Below are positions 1 through 9,875 of a stretch of DNA of 64,000 nt, one piece after another; positions within the stretch are counted from its first letter, which is position 1, and the number at the start of each line of letters is the position of its first letter. The DNA is from Kangiellaceae bacterium (lineage in GTDB: Bacteria > Pseudomonadota > Gammaproteobacteria > Enterobacterales > Kangiellaceae), in NCBI GenBank assembly GCA_026196875.1, contig JAPHTP010000115.1, positions 1 through 64,000 on the forward strand. Reading direction: 5' to 3'. The position numbers and the translations under genes were made by a program. The notes beneath the pieces were generated by a model, which saw nothing but the letters and a program-made list of their open reading frames with translations, ran no database searches and was not told the origin of the DNA.

Positions 1-433
1 ACCTCTAAATAATCGTATTAAATTAATTGATGATAGCTATAATGCGAACTTGGACTCTATGCGAGCCGCGATCCATATGCTGGCAGGCTACAAAGGGCAG
101 AGAATTTTAGTTATTGGTGATATGGCAGAGCTAGGCGAGTTTGGAAGACAGTGTCACGAAGAAGTTGGTGAGTTCGCGAAGCAGTCCGGTATCGATGTGA
201 TGTATAGCTGTGGGGTACTGAGTCAATTTTCGCAAAACATTTTTGCTGGGAATGGCCAACATTTTTCTAGTCAACAAAAATTAATACAACAATTAAAACA
301 AGAGGCGAAAGCGAACACGACAATCTTAGTAAAAGGATCGCGGAGTTCGCACATGGAAAAAGTGGTGTTAGCTCTTATGGAAAATTCTGAAGTTGAGAAT
401 GAAGAGTTCGTTTCCGGAATGGGGGAAGATTAA
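1..433 (+). CDS. murF: UDP-MurNAc-tripeptide--D-Ala-D-Ala ligase MurF, 3' part
   Basis: This is the C-terminal 143 residues of MurF; the start lies before the window and the reading frame is open from base 2. MurF is a cytoplasmic Mur ligase that adds D-Ala-D-Ala to UDP-MurNAc-tripeptide, completing the soluble peptidoglycan precursor. The visible motif D-D-S-Y-N-A-N (visible residues 10-16) followed by D-S-M is the conserved start of the Mur ligase C-terminal domain. The stop is 2 bases before mraY, as expected inside a dcw operon. Confidence 0.95.
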   Translation, partial: PLNNRIKLIDDSYNANLDSMRAAIHMLAGYKGQRILVIGDMAELGEFGRQCHEEVGEFAKQSGIDVMYSCGVLSQFSQNIFAGNGQHFSSQQKLIQQLKQEAKANTTILVKGSRSSHMEKVVLALMENSEVENEEFVSGMGED

Positions 434-435
434 TC

Positions 436-1518
436 ATGCTACTTTGGCTTTCAGAATATTTACAACAATATTATTCGGGGTTCAATTTATTTGGCTACTT
501 AACAATGCGTGGAATTTTGGGGGTATTAACAGCTCTCGCTATTTCACTTTTGTTGGGGCCTTTTATGATAAGGAAGCTAACAGGGAAACAAATTGGTCAA
601 ACGGTTAGAGATGACGGTCCACAATCTCACCTTAGTAAAGCTGGTACTCCCACAATGGGAGGGGCACTTATCTTAACCGCCGTTGCAGTGTCAACATTAC
701 TTTGGGGTGATTTAGAAAACCGTTTTGTTTGGACTGTTCTACTGACTACCTTAGGATTTGGCCTTGTCGGTTTTTACGATGACTATCGCAAATTGGTTTA
801 CAAGGATTCTCGAGGCCTGGCTTCAAGATGGAAATATTTTTGGCAATCGGTTGTTGGTTTAGCTGCTGCTCTTTATTTGTACCAGAGTGCTCAACTGCCG
901 GCTGAGTTAGAGTTAATTATTCCATTTTTTAAAAACGTGGCAATACCACTCGGCATGTTTTACATCGTGCTGACTTACTTTGTGATTGTGGGAACTAGTA
1001 ACGCGGTGAACTTAACCGATGGGTTAGATGGTCTAGCGATTTTACCAACGGTCTTAGTGGCCGGAGCGCTAGGGGTCTTTGCCTATCTAACTGGAAATGT
1101 GAATTTTTCGAGTTATCTATCCATTCCTTACATACCAGGAACTGGCGAATTGATAATTTTTTGCGGTGCGCTAGCTGGGGCCGGCTTGGGGTTTTTATGG
1201 TTTAACACTTATCCCGCTCAAGTATTTATGGGCGATGTAGGTTCGTTGGGATTAGGCGCTGCCCTAGGAACAGTGGCAGTTATCGTTAGGCAGGAGCTAG
1301 TGTTGTTTATTATGGGTGGAATATTCGTGATGGAAACCATCTCTGTAATCCTCCAAGTGGCGAGTTTTAAATTGACTGGTCGAAGGATTTTTAATATGGC
1401 GCCTTTACATCATCACTATGAGTTAAAAGGTTGGCCGGAGCCGCGAGTAATTGTTCGATTTTGGATCATTTCGGTGGTTTTGGTTTTGATAGGTTTAGCT
1501 ACTTTGAAAATCAGATAG
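436..1518 (+). CDS. mraY: phospho-MurNAc-pentapeptide translocase MraY
   Basis: MraY transfers phospho-MurNAc-pentapeptide from UDP to undecaprenyl phosphate at the inner membrane, forming lipid I. The 360 residues equal the usual family length and contain about ten hydrophobic segments. Diagnostic motifs are GTPTMGG near residue 72, the catalytic FYDDYRK near residue 115, N-x-TDGLDGLA near residue 190, [11 protein letters not shown] near residue 265 and the APLHHHYE histidine cluster near residue 325. It starts 2 bases after murF, so translation is probably coupled. Confidence 0.98.
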   Translation: MLLWLSEYLQQYYSGFNLFGYLTMRGILGVLTALAISLLLGPFMIRKLTGKQIGQTVRDDGPQSHLSKAGTPTMGGALILTAVAVSTLLWGDLENRFVWTVLLTTLGFGLVGFYDDYRKLVYKDSRGLASRWKYFWQSVVGLAAALYLYQSAQLPAELELIIPFFKNVAIPLGMFYIVLTYFVIVGTSNAVNLTDGLDGLAILPTVLVAGALGVFAYLTGNVNFSSYLSIPYIPGTGELIIFCGALAGAGLGFLWFNTYPAQVFMGDVGSLGLGAALGTVAVIVRQELVLFIMGGIFVMETISVILQVASFKLTGRRIFNMAPLHHHYELKGWPEPRVIVRFWIISVVLVLIGLATLKIR

Positions 1519-1539
1519 AAGTTAAATAGAAATAGATAT

Positions 1540-2898
1540 ATGAAGTTAGACATGCGTGACAAAAAAGTTTGTGTCTTCGGTCTAGGCAAGACCGGGGTCT
1601 CTGTTGCGCGCTATTTCGAAAGAGTTAAACAGCCATTTTTTGTAGTTGATACGAGAGTTAATCCCCCTGGGATGGAAGAGGTTAATTCGTTACAACAATG
1701 TAAAGCCATTTATGAAAGCAGTTTAGACAAAGTTGATTTAAACGACTGTGATTATATTGTTCTTAGTCCAGGAGTTGACCCTAGAATTAAAATTATTCAA
1801 AAAGCCAAGCAGTTTGGGGTAGAAGTCATTGGCGATATTGAACTGTTCGTGAATGCTACGACGAGAAAGGTAGTTGCAATAACGGGGTCCAATGGGAAAA
1901 GTACGGTAACAGATTTAACTTATCGATTATTAAAGGCAGCCAGTTTGAATGCGAAAATTGGTGGAAATTTTGGCGTTCCTGCTTTGGATTACTTGCCCGA
2001 AGATGATGCTGATATTTACGTTTTAGAGCTTTCCAGCTTTCAGTTAGGGACAACCAAATCTTTGCGAGCAGATGTGGCGACGGTTTTGAACGTCACTGAA
2101 GATCATATGGATCGCTATGATGGTTTTGAAGAATATCGGCAGTCAAAATTATCGATATATAAAAATGCGAAAAAGAAATTATTCAACGCAGACGATCTGC
2201 TCACCAGACCACTAACTGGACACGGTTTTGATGCATTTAGTTTGCAAGATAGGTTTGCTAAATATCATCTTGAAGAAACTTCGGATGAAACCTGTTTGGT
2301 AGTGGATGGAGCCAAACTTGGTGATGCCAAAAAGCTCAAGTTAGTTGGACGCCACAACTGGAGCAACGCACTTGTATCACTTGGGATCGTTAACGAACTA
2401 GAAATAAAAATTAATGAGGAAGTGATTAAGCAGCTTTATGAGTATTCTGGTTTGGAACACCGCTTTCAATTGGCACATAGAACAGACAAAGTAGATTGGG
2501 TTAATGACTCTAAGGCGACCAACGTAGGTGCGACATTAGCGGCTATTAATGGCGTTAACAAAAATGATTACGAAAAGCTAATTTTGATCGCCGGCGGTGT
2601 TGCCAAAGGCGCTGACCTAAAGCCATTAAAGGCAAGCCTTGCTGACAAAGTCGATTTTTTGATTGTGTTAGGTGACGACGCAGATCTGGTCGCCGCCCAA
2701 ATGGATGGCGACCAAAAGAGCAAAGTCAACGGATTAAAACAGGCGGTTGAAAAAGCTGCAGAAGTTATTGATACATATTCTGATAGTTGCAAGACAATGG
2801 TCTTGTTGTCTCCAGCTTGCGCAAGCCTGGATATGTTTAGCAACTTCGAAGAAAGAGGAAATAAATTTGTGAATTACGTTAAGGAGCTGGCTCAATGA
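1540..2898 (+). CDS. murD: UDP-MurNAc-L-alanine--D-glutamate ligase MurD
   Basis: MurD is the cytoplasmic ATP-dependent ligase that adds D-glutamate to UDP-MurNAc-L-Ala. The 452 residues match the family. The N-terminal Rossmann part has FGLGKTGVSVARYF, the central domain has the Mur-ligase P-loop ITGSNGKST near residue 115, and the C-terminal domain has WVNDSKATN near residue 322. A second ATG lies 12 bases downstream, and neither has a strong Shine-Dalgarno sequence, so the exact start is uncertain. The stop overlaps the ftsW start in ATGA. Confidence 0.97.
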   Translation: MKLDMRDKKVCVFGLGKTGVSVARYFERVKQPFFVVDTRVNPPGMEEVNSLQQCKAIYESSLDKVDLNDCDYIVLSPGVDPRIKIIQKAKQFGVEVIGDIELFVNATTRKVVAITGSNGKSTVTDLTYRLLKAASLNAKIGGNFGVPALDYLPEDDADIYVLELSSFQLGTTKSLRADVATVLNVTEDHMDRYDGFEEYRQSKLSIYKNAKKKLFNADDLLTRPLTGHGFDAFSLQDRFAKYHLEETSDETCLVVDGAKLGDAKKLKLVGRHNWSNALVSLGIVNELEIKINEEVIKQLYEYSGLEHRFQLAHRTDKVDWVNDSKATNVGATLAAINGVNKNDYEKLILIAGGVAKGADLKPLKASLADKVDFLIVLGDDADLVAAQMDGDQKSKVNGLKQAVEKAAEVIDTYSDSCKTMVLLSPACASLDMFSNFEERGNKFVNYVKELAQ

Positions 2899-4079
2899 GT
2901 GAAAGCCTGGCGCTTAACAATTTGGATCAACAATGGTACGACAGAATTCTACTGGCAACGGTGTTTGTTCTAGTCGCCATCGGCATGATTATGGTGACGT
3001 CTAGCTCTCTTTATCATGCAGAAAATATTATGGATGGGCGAACCAATTATTTTGTCATGCGGCATTTAATGTACATGACAGTAACCTTAATTGCGGTAAC
3101 TGTGGTGCTAACACAACCGATCATTAGATGGCAGCAGTATGGACCTTACCTACTGGTACTCGGATTGGTGTTGTTAGTAGCCGTCTTGTTTATTGGCAGA
3201 ACAGTTAATGGAAGTAAACGCTGGATTGCCTTAGGTCCTTTTACTTTTCAAGTTTCTGAAGCGATTAAACTTTTTGTTGTGGTGTATCTTGCAGGTTACT
3301 TGGTGAGAAGAACTGATGAGTTGCAAACTCAAATTAAGGGGTTTGCTAAGCCTCTCCTGGTATTGGCATTAATTACAGGACTACTACTTTTAGAGCCGGA
3401 TTTTGGTGCTTCTGTTGTGATCCTTGCGACCTCATTAGCGATGTTGTTTTTAGGTGGGGCGAGGCTTTGGCAGTTTATTGGTTTAAGTGCAGCCGTCGGC
3501 GGGATTTTAGGATTAATTGCCGTTAGCCAACCATATCGTTTGCAACGACTTATGACATTTTTAGATCCGTGGTCTGATCCTTTCGGCAGCGGATATCAAT
3601 TGACACAATCGTTAATTGCGTTTGGCAGAGGCAGTATCTGGGGGCAAGGTTTGGGTAATGGTTTGCAAAAGCTCGAGTATTTGCCGGAAGGTCACACCGA
3701 TTTTATTTTCGCGATCTTTGCCGAAGAGTTTGGTTTGATCGGGGTTTTATTGGTACTTATTTTATTTTTCGTTTTCTTCTATCGAACGATGATAATTGGC
3801 CGAAAAGCCTTATTACAACAAAGGCCTTACTCAGCTTACTTGGCATATGGCATCGGTTTTTGGATTACTTTCCAAGCGCTGATCAATATGGGAGTAACAA
3901 GTGGAGCATTACCAACTAAAGGTTTGACATTGCCGTTTATTAGTTACGGTGGAAATAGTCTGATCATCTGCGGAATGGCGGTGGCTCTTGTTCTAAGAAT
4001 TGATTACGAAAATAGACTAGTAGATAAAGAAATTCTATCGGCTGAAGCTAGTGAAGTTCAGCAAGGAGATAAATCATGA
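2895..4079 (+). CDS. ftsW: septal SEDS peptidoglycan glycosyltransferase FtsW
   Basis: FtsW is the SEDS-family glycosyltransferase of the divisome, acting with FtsI. The 394-residue protein has about ten membrane segments. SEDS motifs are visible: RWIALGPFTFQVSE near residue 110, LLEPDFGASVVI containing the conserved Asp near residue 158, and LEYLPEGHTDFIFA with EEFGL near residue 260. Both ends overlap their neighbours by four bases (murD and murG), indicating coupled translation. FtsW is favoured over RodA by position between murD and murG. Confidence 0.96.
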   Translation: MSESLALNNLDQQWYDRILLATVFVLVAIGMIMVTSSSLYHAENIMDGRTNYFVMRHLMYMTVTLIAVTVVLTQPIIRWQQYGPYLLVLGLVLLVAVLFIGRTVNGSKRWIALGPFTFQVSEAIKLFVVVYLAGYLVRRTDELQTQIKGFAKPLLVLALITGLLLLEPDFGASVVILATSLAMLFLGGARLWQFIGLSAAVGGILGLIAVSQPYRLQRLMTFLDPWSDPFGSGYQLTQSLIAFGRGSIWGQGLGNGLQKLEYLPEGHTDFIFAIFAEEFGLIGVLLVLILFFVFFYRTMIIGRKALLQQRPYSAYLAYGIGFWITFQALINMGVTSGALPTKGLTLPFISYGGNSLIICGMAVALVLRIDYENRLVDKEILSAEASEVQQGDKS

Positions 4080-5185
4080 CTGGTTTATCTTCGAATAAAG
4101 ATAGCGCAATGATTATGGCTGGCGGTACCGGTGGACATATTTTTCCCGGCCTAGCTGTAGCAAAGGAATTAACTAATCAAGGTTGGCAGGTAACATGGCT
4201 AGGTTCAGTTAATGGTATGGAAGAGCGCCTGGTCAGTGAAAATGGCGTTGACATCGATTTGATCAGCGTTACTGGATTGCGCGGTAAAGGAATTATCGGT
4301 TGGCTTAAGATGCCATTTACTTTAAGTAAAGCTGTTTGGGAAGCGAGGAAAAATATTAAGAAGCGAAAGCCAAACGTGATTATCGGATTTGGAGGTTTTG
4401 TTGCCGGTCCAGGGGGCATTGCATCGAAGATTACATCGACACCGCTGGTTATTCATGAACAAAACGCAGTTGCTGGAATGACAAATAGGTTTTTAGCAAA
4501 AATTGCGGACAAAGTTTTTCAAGCATTTCCAAGTGCTTTTGAAGAAAGTCGCAAAGTTAAAACTATCGGTAATCCGATTAGGTCGGATATTGCAAAATTG
4601 CATAAAGTCCAAAATGAGCCGATAGGTGCTTGCGTTAATGTGTTGATTATCGGTGGTAGTAGAGGAGCGCTGGCGCTTAATAAATATGTCCCGATAACTC
4701 TAAAAGAGCTTATCGAACAAGGAAAGTTAAATATTGTTCATCAGGTTGGAAAAAGCAGACTTGAAGAAGCGAATACCTTTTACCGAGATGCAGGGGTTGA
4801 GGATTTGTCGACGATTGAAATAAAGGAATTTATTACCGATATGGCAGGAGCATTTAAGCGGGCCGATTTAATCATTTGTAGAGCGGGGGCATCGACCGTT
4901 TCAGAAGTTGCAGCCGCGGGAAAGTATGCCTTGTTTGTTCCGTTTCCTTATGCGGTTGATGACCATCAAACGGCTAACGCTGAGTGGTTAGCTGATAGCA
5001 ATGCAGCAATGATTGTGCAAGAAGATGAACTTAAAAACGAGAATTTTAAATCAAAAATTAGCGAGCTATTAAATTCGCCAGAGGCAATATTGTCCGGAGC
5101 TAACAAAGCGCGGAGTCTGGCTAAATTGGATGCTGCAATTGAGGTCGCTAATTATTGTAATCAATTTAGGAAGCAAGCAGCATGA
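4076..5185 (+). CDS. murG: lipid II-forming GlcNAc transferase MurG
   Basis: MurG is the peripheral inner-membrane GT28 transferase that adds GlcNAc to lipid I to give lipid II. The 369 residues include the glycine-rich N-terminal loop [16 protein letters not shown] (residues 13-28), the second loop [11 protein letters not shown] near residue 193, and the UDP-GlcNAc site [15 protein letters not shown] followed by [14 protein letters not shown] near residues 270-300. The start overlaps the ftsW stop and the stop overlaps the murC start. Confidence 0.98.
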   Translation: MTGLSSNKDSAMIMAGGTGGHIFPGLAVAKELTNQGWQVTWLGSVNGMEERLVSENGVDIDLISVTGLRGKGIIGWLKMPFTLSKAVWEARKNIKKRKPNVIIGFGGFVAGPGGIASKITSTPLVIHEQNAVAGMTNRFLAKIADKVFQAFPSAFEESRKVKTIGNPIRSDIAKLHKVQNEPIGACVNVLIIGGSRGALALNKYVPITLKELIEQGKLNIVHQVGKSRLEEANTFYRDAGVEDLSTIEIKEFITDMAGAFKRADLIICRAGASTVSEVAAAGKYALFVPFPYAVDDHQTANAEWLADSNAAMIVQEDELKNENFKSKISELLNSPEAILSGANKARSLAKLDAAIEVANYCNQFRKQAA

Positions 5186-6654
5186 TGAAATTCGATAAAA
5201 CACTACCAAGTAATCTGGTAATGGACATTCCGGAAATGCGCCGAATCCGTTCCATTCACTTTATTGGCATTGGTGGTGCCGGTATGTGTGGAATTGCCGA
5301 GGTGCTGTTAAATCAAGGGTATGCGGTTACCGGTTCCGATCCTGCGGATAATCAAGTTACCAGGCGATTGGAATCCTTAGGTGCCGAAGTATTTCATTCC
5401 CATAATGCTAATAACATTTTGGGGGCTGATGTTGTTGTTGTTAGTACCGCTATTCCACACAGCAATCCGGAATTGGAAGCGGCCAGAGACAGGAGAATTC
5501 CAGTTGTTCCTCGGGCAGAAATGTTAGCGGAGCTCATGCGTTTTAGGCATGGTGTTGCGGTAGCCGGAACGCACGGAAAAACCACCACCACGAGTTTGCT
5601 CGCAACAATTTTTGCTGATGCCGGACTTGATCCAACGTTTGTTATCGGGGGATTGTTAAACCGTCTGGGAGCAAACGCTCGATTAGGTAAGAGTCGGTAT
5701 TTTATTGCTGAAGCTGATGAAAGTGATGCGTCCTTTTTGCATTTGCAACCGATGGTTTCAATCGTGACTAACATCGATATGGACCACATGGACACTTATG
5801 ACGGTGACTATGAAAAAGTTAAGCAGACATTTGTCGATTTTTTACACAATATGCCTTTCTACGGCTTGGCGGTGTTGTGTGCGGATGATGAAGGTGTACA
5901 GCAAATTATTCCCTCATTAATGCGGCCTTACGTTACCTATGGGTTTTCTGAAGGAGTTGATTATCAGGCAGTAGAGTTTCAACAGGTTGGCGGAGTCAGT
6001 AGCTATAAGATTAAACGCAAGGGTAAACCGGGGCTACTTGAAATGAAGCTTAATATGCCCGGAAGACATAACGTCCTTAACTCTCTTGCAGCATTTGCAG
6101 TAGCAAATGAAGACGGTGTGAAAGCAAAAGGAATTGTTGAGTCTTTAGAAAGTTTTGGCGGCATTGGGAGACGCTTCGAATCATGTGGGAATTATACAAC
6201 CAAGGCGGGAACCATCGAACTGGTCGATGACTATGGGCACCATCCGACAGAGGTTGCAGCAACAATTAGTGCGGTTAGAGACGGTTGGAAAGATCGAAGG
6301 CTTGTAATGGTTTTCCAGCCTCATCGTTACACTAGAACTCGCGATCTTTTTGAAGATTTTGCCGCCGTTTTATCAAAGGCTGATGTATTGATTATGTTGG
6401 ATGTTTATTCAGCTGGTGAAGCACCGATAGCTGGTGCCGATGGACGATCTCTTTGCCGTTCTATTCGTCAACGAGGCCAGCTTGACCCAATTTTTGTTGA
6501 AGATCCAAATGAACTAAAAGCTACGCTCGCTAACGTTGTGAAAGATGGTGATCTAGTGGTTACTCAAGGTGCTGGAAATGTAGGCGGAATAGCTAAGGAT
6601 TGGTCGGCAACGAAATTATCATTTGTAGACGAACTGAGAAAAAAGACAGATTAA
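5182..6654 (+). CDS. murC: UDP-N-acetylmuramate--L-alanine ligase MurC
   Basis: MurC is the first Mur ligase and adds L-alanine to UDP-MurNAc. The 490-residue protein has the N-terminal Rossmann motif [16 protein letters not shown] near residue 28, the P-loop [11 protein letters not shown] near residue 130, and the C-terminal [14 protein letters not shown] and [13 protein letters not shown] motifs near residues 350 and 380. Two adjacent ATG codons are possible starts; the first overlaps the murG stop and is used here. No murB follows it; ddl comes next. Confidence 0.97.
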   Translation: MMKFDKTLPSNLVMDIPEMRRIRSIHFIGIGGAGMCGIAEVLLNQGYAVTGSDPADNQVTRRLESLGAEVFHSHNANNILGADVVVVSTAIPHSNPELEAARDRRIPVVPRAEMLAELMRFRHGVAVAGTHGKTTTTSLLATIFADAGLDPTFVIGGLLNRLGANARLGKSRYFIAEADESDASFLHLQPMVSIVTNIDMDHMDTYDGDYEKVKQTFVDFLHNMPFYGLAVLCADDEGVQQIIPSLMRPYVTYGFSEGVDYQAVEFQQVGGVSSYKIKRKGKPGLLEMKLNMPGRHNVLNSLAAFAVANEDGVKAKGIVESLESFGGIGRRFESCGNYTTKAGTIELVDDYGHHPTEVAATISAVRDGWKDRRLVMVFQPHRYTRTRDLFEDFAAVLSKADVLIMLDVYSAGEAPIAGADGRSLCRSIRQRGQLDPIFVEDPNELKATLANVVKDGDLVVTQGAGNVGGIAKDWSATKLSFVDELRKKTD

Positions 6655-6684
6655 ATTTAGAGCAAAAGTATTAAAGGTATTTAC

Positions 6685-7650
6685 GTGAATAGTAATTTGA
6701 AGTTAACCAGAAAACCAAGTGACTACGGAAAAGTTGCCGTATTACTTGGAGGTAACTCTGCGGAAAGAGATATCTCCTTATTATCTGGCGAAGCTATTTA
6801 TAACGGACTTAAAACTTCCGGCATTGAGGTGATCAAAATTGACACCCAGAAATCTCTTTATGACCAGTTAGTAAACAACAAGATTGAGAGAGTGTTTATA
6901 GCTTTACACGGTAGAGACGGCGAAGACGGTGTAGTGCAGGGGTTTCTCCAAACGCTAGGAATTCCCTTCACAGGATCGAGTGTAGCAAGTGCAGCATTAT
7001 CCATGAACAAGCTGCTTAGTAAGCAAGTTTGGCAACAGATGGGAATTCCAACATCTCGATTTGCTCACGTGACTAGAGGCGACAAATTCGAACAGGTTGA
7101 AGCGCGTAGGTTGTTTGCAAAGTTAGGTCCCATTTTATTCGTTAAACCGGTGAAGGAAGGTTCAAGTGTTGGAATGTCTAAAGTTAAGACCGCGCAAGAA
7201 TTGATTGAGGCGGTTAAGCTGGCGCATCAATATGACAAGCATGTGCTTATCGAAAGTTTTATCAGTGGTAAAGAATATACTGTCTCGGTACTGAAAGGTG
7301 AGACTTTGCCAAGCATAAGTATGGTTACGCCTCATGACTTTTATGACTATGAAGCAAAGTACCATTCAGATAAGACTGAATACTTTTGCCCCAGTGGTCT
7401 GACAGACAAGGAAGAATTAGAACTACAAGATCTTGCTGCGCGTGCGTTCGACGCGTTGGGTTGCGGCGGATGGGGAAGAGTTGATTTTATTCGAGATGGA
7501 GATTTAGGAGAGTTTCTAATTTTAGAAGCGAATACGGTACCGGGAATGACAGAGTCTTCGTTAGTACCTAAAGCAGCTAAGGTGATAGGGATCGATTTTA
7601 ATGAGTTGGTTTTACATATTTTAGATACAAGCTTTAACGACGAAGCGTAG
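6685..7650 (+). CDS. ddlB: D-alanine--D-alanine ligase (DdlB type)
   Basis: This ATP-grasp enzyme makes the D-Ala-D-Ala dipeptide used by MurF. The 321 residues show AVLLGGNSAERDISLLSG at the N-terminus, HGRDGEDG-x-QG and the MNK segment of substrate binding, the ATP-grasp FVKPVKEGSSVGMSK near residue 152 and the C-terminal metal site LILEANTVPGMTESSL near residue 277. The start is GTG, supported by AAAGG seven bases upstream. It lies 30 bases after murC. Confidence 0.96.
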   Translation: MNSNLKLTRKPSDYGKVAVLLGGNSAERDISLLSGEAIYNGLKTSGIEVIKIDTQKSLYDQLVNNKIERVFIALHGRDGEDGVVQGFLQTLGIPFTGSSVASAALSMNKLLSKQVWQQMGIPTSRFAHVTRGDKFEQVEARRLFAKLGPILFVKPVKEGSSVGMSKVKTAQELIEAVKLAHQYDKHVLIESFISGKEYTVSVLKGETLPSISMVTPHDFYDYEAKYHSDKTEYFCPSGLTDKEELELQDLAARAFDALGCGGWGRVDFIRDGDLGEFLILEANTVPGMTESSLVPKAAKVIGIDFNELVLHILDTSFNDEA

Positions 7651-7676
7651 CCAACTGGCAGAGGACTGACGAGCGA

Positions 7677-8486
7677 ATGTCAAAGAAAAAAATGGCGGTA
7701 AAAAAGCAGCCAAAACAGCGCAAGCTCAACTTAGAGTTTGCTCGCTCTGGGAAGGCGACTTTGCGCTCCATTTTTATTGCGGGTTTGTTCCTATCATGTG
7801 TGTGGATAGCTATTAAAGGAGCAGGTTGGTATGCGGATGTCTGGCCTGTCAAGCAGGTGAGCTTAGAAAATGAAAGCCAATATTTTGGTCAGGAAGAATT
7901 GATCCAATTTCTAAATCAAAAAGAGATCAAAGGCATGTGGGCCATAGATTTAGAGGAACTACAGCTAGAAGTGAAAAGCATAGATTGGGTCAAGAAAGTC
8001 GAAATAAGAAAAGTATGGCCTGACCATTTGAGCTTTTACATTGAGGAGCACCAACCCGTTGCAAGATTTGGAGAGTACGTACTAACACAAGCGGGTACAA
8101 AAATTGCTCAAGGCGACAAAGCTCAAGTACTCGAGTCGTTACCAAAAATTAGATTAGAAAATGCCAACGAAAAATCTGCACAAAATTATTCGAAAATTTG
8201 GCAAGAATATAAGGTGATTCGGCGACAGTTTGAGTTATTGGATTTGCAACTAAGTGAATTGGAAGTGGATCAAATTAATAATTGGTTACTTCATTTTGAC
8301 TCAGGGATCGGGATCAATCTGGGACGAAAAGAACATTTGGAAAGAGTAGAAAAACTTGTACAGGTTTATAACTCAATTGAAAACAGAAAAGAGTTAAAGA
8401 GTATTGATCTTCGTTACCACAATGGATTTGCGGTGGAGTGGAAGTTAAAAGAAGATGACTCAGATAAGGAAAAAGTAAAAAGCTAA
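7677..8486 (+). CDS. ftsQ: cell division protein FtsQ
   Basis: FtsQ is the bitopic divisome protein that recruits FtsBL. The 269-residue protein has a basic cytoplasmic tail rich in Lys and Arg, one membrane span at about residues 30-52, then a POTRA region starting V-K-Q-V-S-L and containing WVKKVEIRKVWPDHLSFYIEEHQPVARF, the usual FtsQ/DivIB signature. The start lies 26 bases downstream of ddl. Sequence is only moderately conserved in this family, but position between ddl and ftsA is decisive. Confidence 0.94.
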   Translation: MSKKKMAVKKQPKQRKLNLEFARSGKATLRSIFIAGLFLSCVWIAIKGAGWYADVWPVKQVSLENESQYFGQEELIQFLNQKEIKGMWAIDLEELQLEVKSIDWVKKVEIRKVWPDHLSFYIEEHQPVARFGEYVLTQAGTKIAQGDKAQVLESLPKIRLENANEKSAQNYSKIWQEYKVIRRQFELLDLQLSELEVDQINNWLLHFDSGIGINLGRKEHLERVEKLVQVYNSIENRKELKSIDLRYHNGFAVEWKLKEDDSDKEKVKS

Positions 8487-8539
8487 TGTTAAGGGTGAGA
8501 AAGCTAAACTCCTTGGTAAAAGGAAGGTGAGCCAAAGTT

Positions 8540-9772
8540 ATGTCAAAAACAATAGATAAAAAACTAATTGTAGGCTTGGACATTGGAACGTCCAAAGTTG
8601 TGGCAATTGTGGGTGAAATTGGTCAGGGAGGTTCTACCGACATTATCGGAATTGGTAGCCATCCTTCCACCGGTTTGAAAAAAGGTGTGGTTGTAAATAT
8701 CGAATCTACGGTGCAGTCAATTCAACGTGCAGTAGAAGAAGCTGAGTTGATGGCGGGGTGCCAAATCCATTCTGTATTTGCAGGAATTGCTGGAAGTCAT
8801 ATTCGTAGTTTGAACTCGCATGGAATTGTCGCGATCCGCGATAGTGAGGTAAATGCTGGCGATGTTGAACGAGTGATCGACGCGGCGAAGGCAGTTGCAA
8901 TCCCGGCAGATCAGCGAATTTTACATATATTGCCACAAGAATTTGTAATCGATAATCAAGAGGGAATTCGAGAGCCGGTTGGAATGAGCGGCGTTCGCTT
9001 GGAAGCGAAAGTTCATATGGTGACCGGTGCGGTAAGCGCGGCTCAAAACATCGTGAAGTGTATAAAGCGATGCGGCTTAGAAGTTGATGACATCATTTTA
9101 GAGCAATTGGCATCATCATATTCAGTATTAACCGATGATGAAAAAGAGTTGGGAGTGTGCATTGTTGATATCGGCGGTGGTACTACTGATATTGCCATTT
9201 TCACCGAAGGTGCGATTCGGCACACGGCCGTAATACCGATTGCGGGTGATCAGGTTACCAATGATATTGCAGTAGCCTTAAGAACACCAACACAACACGC
9301 TGAAGATATCAAAATTAAATATGCGTGTGCACTTCGTCAGTTAACTTCGTTGGAAGATACGATCGAAGTACCCGGTGTTGGAGACAGAGAATCGAAAAAA
9401 ATGTCGCGCCAGACCCTGGCGGAAGTTGTTGAGCCTCGATACGAAGAACTATTTACATTGATTCAAGCTGAGTTAAGAAGGAGTGGCTTTGAGGAAATTA
9501 TTCCTGCGGGAATTGTATTGACTGGTGGCTCTTCAAAAATGGAAGGATTAATTGAACTGGCGGAAGAGGTGTTCCATATGCCAGTTAGGCTAGGCGTTCC
9601 ACAAGGCGTGCAAGGATTGGTTGATGTCGTTCGCAATCCAATTCACGCAACCGGAGTGGGATTATTACTTTACGGACAACAGCAAAATGAAACAAGGAGT
9701 AGCTACGATGAAAACGAATCAGGTTTCAGTCGAATGCTTAAGAAAATGAAGCATTGGTTTAGCGGTTTTTAA
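8540..9772 (+). CDS. ftsA: cell division protein FtsA
   Basis: FtsA is the actin-like ATPase that tethers FtsZ to the membrane. The 410 residues contain the phosphate-1 motif VGLDIGTSKVVAIVGE at residues 11-26, phosphate-2 VDIGGGTTDIAIF near residue 208, and the adenosine motif TGGSSKMEG near residue 330. The C-terminal 16 residues (GFSRMLKKMKHWFSGF) form the amphipathic membrane-targeting helix typical of FtsA. The upstream GAAGGTGAG-like stretch gives a plausible ribosome site. Confidence 0.97.
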   Translation: MSKTIDKKLIVGLDIGTSKVVAIVGEIGQGGSTDIIGIGSHPSTGLKKGVVVNIESTVQSIQRAVEEAELMAGCQIHSVFAGIAGSHIRSLNSHGIVAIRDSEVNAGDVERVIDAAKAVAIPADQRILHILPQEFVIDNQEGIREPVGMSGVRLEAKVHMVTGAVSAAQNIVKCIKRCGLEVDDIILEQLASSYSVLTDDEKELGVCIVDIGGGTTDIAIFTEGAIRHTAVIPIAGDQVTNDIAVALRTPTQHAEDIKIKYACALRQLTSLEDTIEVPGVGDRESKKMSRQTLAEVVEPRYEELFTLIQAELRRSGFEEIIPAGIVLTGGSSKMEGLIELAEEVFHMPVRLGVPQGVQGLVDVVRNPIHATGVGLLLYGQQQNETRSSYDENESGFSRMLKKMKHWFSGF

Positions 9773-9785
9773 ATTTAATTTTCAC

Positions 9786-9836
9786 GCTTGATGAAAAATT
9801 TCAACAAGCAATTTTAGTTTTTAATTTTGATTTAGT
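9786..9836 (+). terminator. weak stem-loop with T tracts between ftsA and ftsZ
   Basis: An inverted repeat (arms 9786-9796 and 9799-9809, one central mismatch) lies 13 bases after the ftsA stop and is followed by two T-rich tracts. It could be an intrinsic attenuator lowering read-through into ftsZ, or an RNA processing site. It is A/T-rich, so the stem is weak. Confidence 0.35.
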
Positions 9837-9875
9837 AATTAATGAATTGTTTAGTAAACAAGAAGGGGAATAAAC

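Noticed and set aside
5394-5795. Long antisense reading frames inside murC and other dcw genes
   Set aside because: They are shadows of strongly conserved genes on the opposite strand, with no ribosome sites or recognisable domains.
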